From Angiostrongylus vasorum (taxonomy: Eukaryota; Nematoda; Chromadorea; Rhabditida; Metastrongylidae), in NCBI GenBank assembly GCA_018806985.1, contig JADANN010000108.1:2542001-2606000 (forward strand): a stretch of DNA of 64,000 bases. Reading direction: 5' to 3'. The notes under the pieces are model-generated. The model saw only the letters and a list, made by a program, of their open reading frames with translations, had not been told where the DNA came from and did not search any database. Within the stretch, counting starts at the first letter, position 1. Every line of letters starts with the position of its first letter. The position numbers and the translations under genes are program-made. Positions 62,732 through 64,000 of this stretch are shown in pieces.

Positions 62732-63967
62732 GTTATTTTTATTTGTACTTACACGATGCCACATATTATGCGGTTGTTACCAGTTCTGTCATTCGACTGG
62801 TCTCCTCCAATACATCATCCACAAAGGTCTTCCAATTGCATTTTGGTTCGGCTGGTTGGTGAATTTTCATCCTTTATGAATGCCGTTGAATACTGGTCGA
62901 GTCGATTCTTCCTGCAATAACCGAGCCAGAACGTTTCCCGATCTTAACTGTAGGTAGTCACCAGCTTACATGAATCAGAAGGAGGTTCACAAATAAATCT
63001 GATGTCATTTCACCATCCCAGAGGGATGGGAGGCTTGGTTGGACATAGGTGTAGCGAGCCAGCTTCTCGTTCGTACTGAACGAGTATCACTAGATCACCA
63101 CCACTCCGGTACCACCCGTAACCATTTAGAAAGGTGTTTTTTAAAAAAAATGAAAACAACAAATTGAAAGTGTTACTCGCTTTGCATTGAGCAGAGAGTA
63201 TTTGTCAAATTCGCTATCACGCCTTCGCTTTTCAAACGAATTAGGTGGTTGTGGTAATGTACGTGGCCTTCAAGAAAACAGTGGTGGATTTGTGAACGAT
63301 TAATGTCACAAATAACCTAACTGTCGGAATTTTTGCCCTTCTTTAGCATTTGTAGTTGTTCAAAAATCGTTCGGTTTGACCTTTTCTTCTTTCCAAAAGT
63401 CACCTTAAATTATTCTATCATTACTGGAGTCCTATGATGTGTAAACAGCCGTTCACTTTATGATTCCTATCACTTTAGAAAGCAATAATGGAGTGTGAGG
63501 AGGATTATGCAGATAACAAGAAGTTGATCGAAACTAAGGATCTACGGCGACAAATTCCAAGAAATTTCAGCTATTTCGCCGTCGATTTCGGTCTCAATAA
63601 TGGCTACGCTCATGTGATAGAAAATACGCAAAGCTTTCCGTCTTCCTTTGCTCATGTACGGGCGGCAAATTGTTTAAGCTTCGCATCCGATTCCGTAGAA
63701 ATTAGTTACCTTTTTCGTGTTTTTCAGTCACCTCTGGTGTCTGATATCTCTAAATATGTCATATCTATCATATCTGATGTCACTAAATATATGGGGACAT
63801 TATTCCATGTTTAGGAGATCGTTGCTGGCATGTTGGACCTACCACCTAGCAAATGGCGGAAGAAAAAGACGCAAAGCTACGCTGAGCTGAAGGCAAAGTG
63901 CGATGCTATGAAGGCTGCTTGGGAACCTTATGACTGGACAAAGAGGATAGACAGAACGAATCGTTGA
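32355..63967 (+). CDS. CWF19L2-type CwfJ/Cwf19 splicing protein, 9 exons identified, N-terminus missing
   Basis: CWF19L2 orthologues are spliceosome-associated proteins related to lariat-debranching cofactors (family knowledge). Joined exons are 32355-32483, 32779-32922, 35140-35394, 46919-47039, 52056-52150, 56133-56262, 58509-58651, 63479-63655 and 63815-63967. They total 448 codons plus TGA, and every junction is phase-consistent. Family signatures: [56 protein letters not shown]; paired cysteines CIRC; HIT-like HCLIAPTEH in CwfJ_C_1; [16 protein letters not shown] and WEPYDW in CwfJ_C_2. The 5' exons, normally Lys/Arg-rich, were not found upstream. Introns reach 11.5 kb and carry many transposable elements plus a nested antisense gene. 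Equivalent to human CWF19L2; no nematode symbol is asserted. Confidence 0.95.
32779..32922 (+). CDS. CWF19L2-like exon b
   Basis: Forty-eight codons end [22 protein letters not shown], a helix conserved in CWF19L2 proteins. Acceptor CTTTCAG, donor TTTG then GTGAGC. Phase 0 both ends. Confidence 0.93.
33221..33484 (-). repeat. SINE-A copy
   Basis: Minus orientation, with GATCGATCCCACGC (box B side) and CTTCGACCACTGCGTCACGC (box A side). The tail is shortened. Confidence 0.8.
34664..34945 (+). repeat. SINE-A copy, plus orientation
   Basis: The head CACGTGGTGCAGTGCTCGGA, then GATCGATTCCCGCGC, the core AAATTGGTGCCAGACTCGTC and the tail GATCAACGCCAAGAGTTTTA. Confidence 0.82.
35140..35394 (+). 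CDS. CWF19L2-like exon c
   Basis: Eighty-five codons read [36 protein letters not shown] ... [26 protein letters not shown]. Acceptor TTTTTAAG, donor ATT then GTAAGT. Phase 0 both ends. Confidence 0.95.
36445..36815 (+). mobile_element. Second copy of the CCAACGGTTTACC dispersed element
   Basis: It shares with 48352-48703 the opening CTCCCAACGGTTTACC, CATCGTGGCTGG, CTCCCAAGCTGAGAAGGAGT, CCACCACCGTCCTGGCATC and GATTATGCTGTGGGCC. It has AATTGAC at both edges, which may be a short target duplication. Confidence 0.7.
37530..38095 (-). mobile_element. mariner transposase remnant, internally deleted
   Basis: The minus strand reads [23 protein letters not shown], then [48 protein letters not shown] and KFFRNQ. 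This order is that of mariner (Tc1/mariner) transposases. About 100 or more residues containing the first catalytic Asp are missing between KRIGKRKE and [11 protein letters not shown] is HANA, and the third acidic position reads E. Stops occur near 37880 and 37735. The element is dead. Confidence 0.82.
38440..39827 (-). mobile_element. PLE A, RT C-terminal, endonuclease and 3' fragment
   Basis: The minus strand reads [20 protein letters not shown], then [42 protein letters not shown], and a degraded 3' tail with the GACGTTCCGGCGACTTC / CAGAGCC block near 38500. It has multiple frameshifts and is clearly older than PLE B. Confidence 0.82.
40390..40621 (-). pseudogene. PLE GIY-YIG endonuclease domain (copy B)
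   Basis: It reads [20 protein letters not shown] then [27 protein letters not shown]. The C-x2-C and [12 protein letters not shown] features match PLE GIY-YIG endonucleases, which nick target DNA. A stop follows KRTTSR, so the domain is truncated in this frame. Confidence 0.85.
40596..41612 (-). pseudogene. PLE reverse transcriptase open frame (338 codons)
   Basis: The frame spans fingers/palm to connection: [59 protein letters not shown], then [20 protein letters not shown]. It continues upstream in another frame through [17 protein letters not shown] and [24 protein letters not shown] sequence, so one indel near 41660 breaks the full ORF. Downstream it leaves frame before the endonuclease. 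Confidence 0.85.
42046..42731 (+). repeat. Inverted copy of the PLE B 3' region, including GIY-YIG
   Basis: It is the reverse complement, with some divergence, of 39828-40565: same endonuclease frame ([20 protein letters not shown]), same GGATTTCGCC / CTCTGAGCAAGGCGAAATC block and same terminal AACACCTCGTGTTTG. It caps the 5' side of the element in opposite orientation. Penelope elements are known to carry end repeats in direct or inverted orientation. Confidence 0.82.
42745..43210 (-). mobile_element. PLE A, 5' (RT N-terminal) fragment
   Basis: The minus strand reads [22 protein letters not shown], then [17 protein letters not shown], matching the RT of PLE B ([34 protein letters not shown]) with stops. 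The frame continues after 2.9 kb at 39827. It is the severed half of the element at 38440-39827. Confidence 0.8.
43375..43650 (-). repeat. SINE-B copy
   Basis: The complement of the family-B tail (GATCTCAGCACTTGCATCCA), then GATTCCGCAGCTGTTTTAGG, GTTCCCGCTTAGGG and the core AAGTCTGATGCCAATTTC. Confidence 0.65.
46919..47039 (+). CDS. CWF19L2-like exon d
   Basis: Forty codons plus one base read [40 protein letters not shown], the charged helix before CwfJ_C_1. It follows an 11.5 kb intron. Acceptor TTATTCAG, donor AAAG then GTGAGA, phase 1 out. The antisense frame here is a shadow. Confidence 0.9.
47598..47646. repeat. AT microsatellite
   Basis: An uninterrupted TA repeat of about 24 units. 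Confidence 0.95.
47655..47835 (-). repeat. SINE-B 3' half next to AT microsatellite
   Basis: AAGATTCCAGCATGTCTTGC, ATTCGATTGGTTTTCCTCGC and GTCGTAGAATGCTGGTCGAA are the complement of the B tail. An AT repeat sits immediately beyond its 3' end. Confidence 0.7.
47991..48271 (-). repeat. SINE-A copy next to AT microsatellite
   Basis: A full minus copy from GGATAAAGCTGTTGGC to CCGACCACTGCGCCATACGT. An AT repeat begins nine bases past its head. Confidence 0.82.
48280..48337. repeat. AT microsatellite
   Basis: An uninterrupted AT repeat of about 29 units between a SINE-A head and the dispersed element with the 13-bp target duplication. Confidence 0.95.
48352..48703 (+). mobile_element. ~352-bp dispersed element with 13-bp target duplication
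   Basis: It begins CCCTCCAACGGTTTACCTCC and contains CTCCCAAGCTGAGAAGGAGT, CCGGCGTTTCC and GATTATGCTGTGG. The identical TATACGAAGTTAA flanks it at 48339-48351 and 48704-48716. This implies retrotransposition-type insertion. It lacks clear box A/B and coding capacity. It could be a short SINE-like family or an internally deleted LINE. Confidence 0.75.
49265..49550 (-). repeat. SINE-A copy
   Basis: Minus orientation: GGGATAAAGCTTTGAGCGTT, TTGATCAATCCCCGAGG, and a head ending TAGACACTTCGCTACGTCCC. Confidence 0.8.
49786..49832. repeat. GA-rich microsatellite
   Basis: GAGAGA tracts with GACA interruptions. Confidence 0.9.
50372..50377 (-). promoter_or_regulatory. Candidate polyadenylation signal AATAAA for the PAN-domain gene
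   Basis: TTTATT on the plus strand gives AATAAA on the minus strand about 205 bases past the TAA at 50583. This supports the gene ending there. AT-rich introns contain such hexamers by chance. Confidence 0.35.
50583..51413 (-). CDS. Secreted PAN/Apple-domain protein, two exons (51263-51413, 50583-51028)
   Basis: Exon 1 starts at ATG 51413 (a second ATG at 51398) and encodes a signal peptide ([17 protein letters not shown]), then a short segment ending YDITYDET. The intron uses donor ACAG then GTAAGC and acceptor TTTGTAG (phase 1). Exon 2 reads [20 protein letters not shown] ... [20 protein letters not shown] ... CELL ... IQCHNTE, ending ...[18 protein letters not shown] and TAA. The spacing C-x3-C-x5-C-x-AVNY plus FCELL and a last C is typical of PAN/Apple domains, which bind protein or carbohydrate outside the cell. 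The 234-base intron is a multiple of three and stop-free, so retention would give a 276-residue form. A donor at GACAAG then GTAAAT could add 3' exons. Nested antisense in a CWF19L2 intron. Specific function unknown. Confidence 0.8.
   Translation of the reverse strand: MNAPKMQTLALSFVLLWPLVYSTTEWWGDLRAHLNPARSPAFYDITYDETGKPTQFMFLCAFRNTSHIIKMIENTKAQYLPYCFLSYTLSIKALRNALLNYNDVLCLTHLFSCLNLCKTSRKTLTVFVVQKDMRAGKPLPGCPEGLRSDAIPDYAYFGTMIATMSVNNHDECLQKCVEKPQCKAVNYFHPFAFQKKGFCELLSETQRDNPRQMRPFYMATYFENIQCHNTEYTTNDLIDIVQKSKPNREKEVEINRLVKKLPDKVNEFNLGFRIAR
52056..52150 (+). CDS. CWF19L2-like exon e, start of CwfJ_C_1
   Basis: The exon reads [31 protein letters not shown] after a split GAT codon. The C-x-x-C pair and the following hydrophobic strand begin the CwfJ_C_1 (HIT-like) domain. 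Acceptor TTTCTAG, donor CAC then GTAAGA. Confidence 0.92.
53018..53403. repeat. PLE-derived palindrome (two inverted 3' ends)
   Basis: The left half carries ...CTGACGTCTCGGCGGATTTC and CAGAGCCTGGAAAAGTC. The right half is its reverse complement (GACTTTTCCAGGTTCTGAGG, CGAAACGTCAG). The centre is near 53230. The flanks TAATTCCTAAT and TAATTCTTAAT (53018-53028, 53393-53403) look like an 11-bp target duplication with one change. Confidence 0.78.
54312..54532 (-). repeat. SINE-A copy with internal deletion
   Basis: The tail GCATAAAGCTCTCGGCGTTG and the head CTGACCACTGTGCTACATGC are present. The AGACAAGTCTGG core is deleted between CAGTGCTCC and GAGCCACTAGCGCGG. Confidence 0.8.
54660..54935 (+). 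repeat. SINE-B copy
   Basis: The core CCTCCATCCCTCTAAATTTG and ACCAAAACTTGTCTGG are followed by the B blocks ACCAACATTCAACGACATCC and CGGCTGAATCCACGTGAAAA. Confidence 0.65.
55460..55810 (-). repeat. SINE-B copy
   Basis: ATCTCAGCACTTCTTGCTTT, CGACTCGTTTCCTCAG and GATGTCGTCGAACGATGGTC match the family-B tail. The head side reads GGATCGAACCAATC near 55751. Confidence 0.65.
56133..56262 (+). CDS. CWF19L2-like exon f, CwfJ_C_1 HIT-like core
   Basis: The exon reads [52 protein letters not shown] resembles the HIT-fold histidine strand conserved in CwfJ_C_1. Acceptor TTTTGCAG, donor AAAG then GTAGGC, phase 1 out. Confidence 0.95.
57445..57491. repeat. AT microsatellite after TAAA repeat
   Basis: A TAAA-type run (AAATAAATAAATAAATAA) leads into about 21 AT units. 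Confidence 0.95.
57836..58103 (-). repeat. SINE-A copy, tail-truncated
   Basis: Minus orientation with the core GGCAAGTCTGGTATCAATTT, box B GGGATCGAACCGAT and box A side CTAACCACTGCGCTATGCAC. The AAAGCTCTC tail is missing. Confidence 0.8.
58509..58651 (+). CDS. CWF19L2-like exon g, end of CwfJ_C_1
   Basis: After split GGA the exon reads [47 protein letters not shown]. Acceptor GTTTTAG is chosen over the upstream TTCGCAG because only it keeps the phase. Donor AAG then GTCAGA. Confidence 0.94.
59325..59620 (+). repeat. SINE-A copy, full length with T tail
   Basis: The best tRNA-like head in the window: GACGCGTGTAGCGCAGTGGT, TAGAGGTGCC, then GGTCCGATACAACTCC. It ends GAGCTTTATCC followed by a T run. 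Confidence 0.84.
60847..60985 (+). repeat. SINE-A 3' tail fragment with 12-bp internal duplication
   Basis: It contains GGGAGTCATTGTAAAGACCA and GAAGTCGAATGCATGGTGCA. GGTATGGTATGC is duplicated in tandem near 60871-60894. Confidence 0.75.
61040..61453. repeat. 414-bp near-perfect palindromic (foldback) element
   Basis: The left arm runs from TAATTTTAATGATGCTGAGA and the right arm ends CTCAGCATCGTTAAAATTA. Arms of ~195 bases are near-identical in inverted orientation. The centre is a short loop around 61236-61250 between GGGATCTGGG and CCCCCAGATC. No coding capacity. Single-arm relatives lie at 10570-10690 and 17165-17240, so it is a dispersed non-autonomous family. Confidence 0.85.
62678..62732. 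repeat. TTA trinucleotide repeat
   Basis: About 17 TTA units adjoining the 3' end of a SINE-B copy. Poly-Leu, poly-Ile and poly-Asn frames across it are artefacts. Confidence 0.95.
62750..63110 (-). repeat. SINE-B copy with TTA-repeat tail
   Basis: The complement of the B tail with TCATTCGACTGGTCTCCTCC and GTTGAATACTGGTCGAGTCG, then a core near 63015-63035 (CATCCCAGAGGGATGGGAGG). The 3' end runs directly into the TTA repeat at 62678-62732. Confidence 0.65.
63479..63655 (+). CDS. CWF19L2-like exon h, CwfJ_C_2
   Basis: Fifty-nine codons read [20 protein letters not shown] ... [32 protein letters not shown] followed by AHVIE is the CwfJ_C_2 hallmark. Acceptor CTTTAG, donor CAT then GTACGG. Confidence 0.95.
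63815..63967 (+). CDS. CWF19L2-like terminal exon
   Basis: Fifty codons and TGA read [20 protein letters not shown] ... [15 protein letters not shown]. This is the conserved C-terminus of CWF19L2 proteins. Acceptor TGTTTAG. No AATAAA is seen in the remaining 33 bases of the window. Confidence 0.95.
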   Translation, partial: EIVAGMLDLPPSKWRKKKTQSYAELKAKCDAMKAAWEPYDWTKRIDRTNR

Positions 63968-64000
63968 TGAATGCATTTCTGTGTGTTTTGTTTTATTCGA

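Larger units (their letters stand above)
58652..63478 (+). other. CWF19L2 intron with SINEs and a palindromic element
   Basis: It holds SINE-A 59325-59620, a SINE-A tail 60847-60985, the palindrome 61040-61453, a TTA microsatellite and SINE-B 62750-63110. From 61460 to 62560 I see nothing identifiable. Confidence 0.65.

Noticed and set aside
62567..62920. Poly-Asn, poly-Leu and poly-Ile frames
   Set aside because: Translations of the TTA repeat next to a SINE-B.
1..64000. CRISPR arrays, bacterial operons, prophage or toxin systems
   Set aside because: No regularly spaced direct repeats or prokaryotic gene organisation. The window is clearly from an intron-rich animal genome.

Overview
The window is eukaryotic and most likely from a clade V (strongylid, hookworm-like) parasitic nematode. 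The reasons are small coding exons with GT-AG borders and TTTCAG-type acceptors, a nematode-type RIM-binding protein, large introns full of short repeats, and many tRNA-derived SINEs and Penelope-like elements. The species call is inference from this style; no rRNA or mitochondrial marker is present.

Layout. (1) 423-22979, minus strand: most of a RIM-binding protein gene (rimb-1 type). Thirteen exons encode, in order, a Ser-rich segment, SH3-I, three FN3 domains each split over two exons, a Gln/Pro/Ala/Ser-rich linker, SH3-II, an Arg/Glu/Asp-rich linker and SH3-III. All intron phases agree except at the last linker/SH3-III junction. (2) 22980-32354: a 9.4 kb stretch between two divergent genes that holds mainly repeats. 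The 5' ends of both genes are not identified. (3) 32355-63967, plus strand: nine phase-consistent exons of a CWF19L2-type (CwfJ/Cwf19) spliceosome-associated protein, from within the N-terminal half to the stop codon. (4) 50583-51413, minus strand, inside a CWF19L2 intron: a small two-exon gene for a secreted PAN/Apple-domain protein.

Repeats. Two related tRNA-like SINE families, here called A and B, share a central core but have different 3' tails. They occur about 24 times, mostly in the introns and in the space between the genes. There are at least five Penelope-like element (PLE) loci with reverse transcriptase and/or GIY-YIG endonuclease. The best one (39828-42731) is inserted inside an older PLE, and its ends are an inverted duplication of its own 3' region. 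Another PLE fragment is inserted in a SINE with an exact 14-bp target duplication. There is also a dead, internally deleted mariner transposase, a 414-bp near-perfect palindromic element, a ~352-bp dispersed element with a 13-bp target duplication, and several microsatellites, some at SINE edges.

Functional picture. RIM-BP is a presynaptic active-zone scaffold that links RIM to calcium channels, whereas CWF19L2 acts in RNA splicing and lariat turnover. The two genes are neighbours with no evident functional link. I found no CRISPR array, operon or prokaryotic system. The most interesting material is the architecture of the PLEs and foldback elements.
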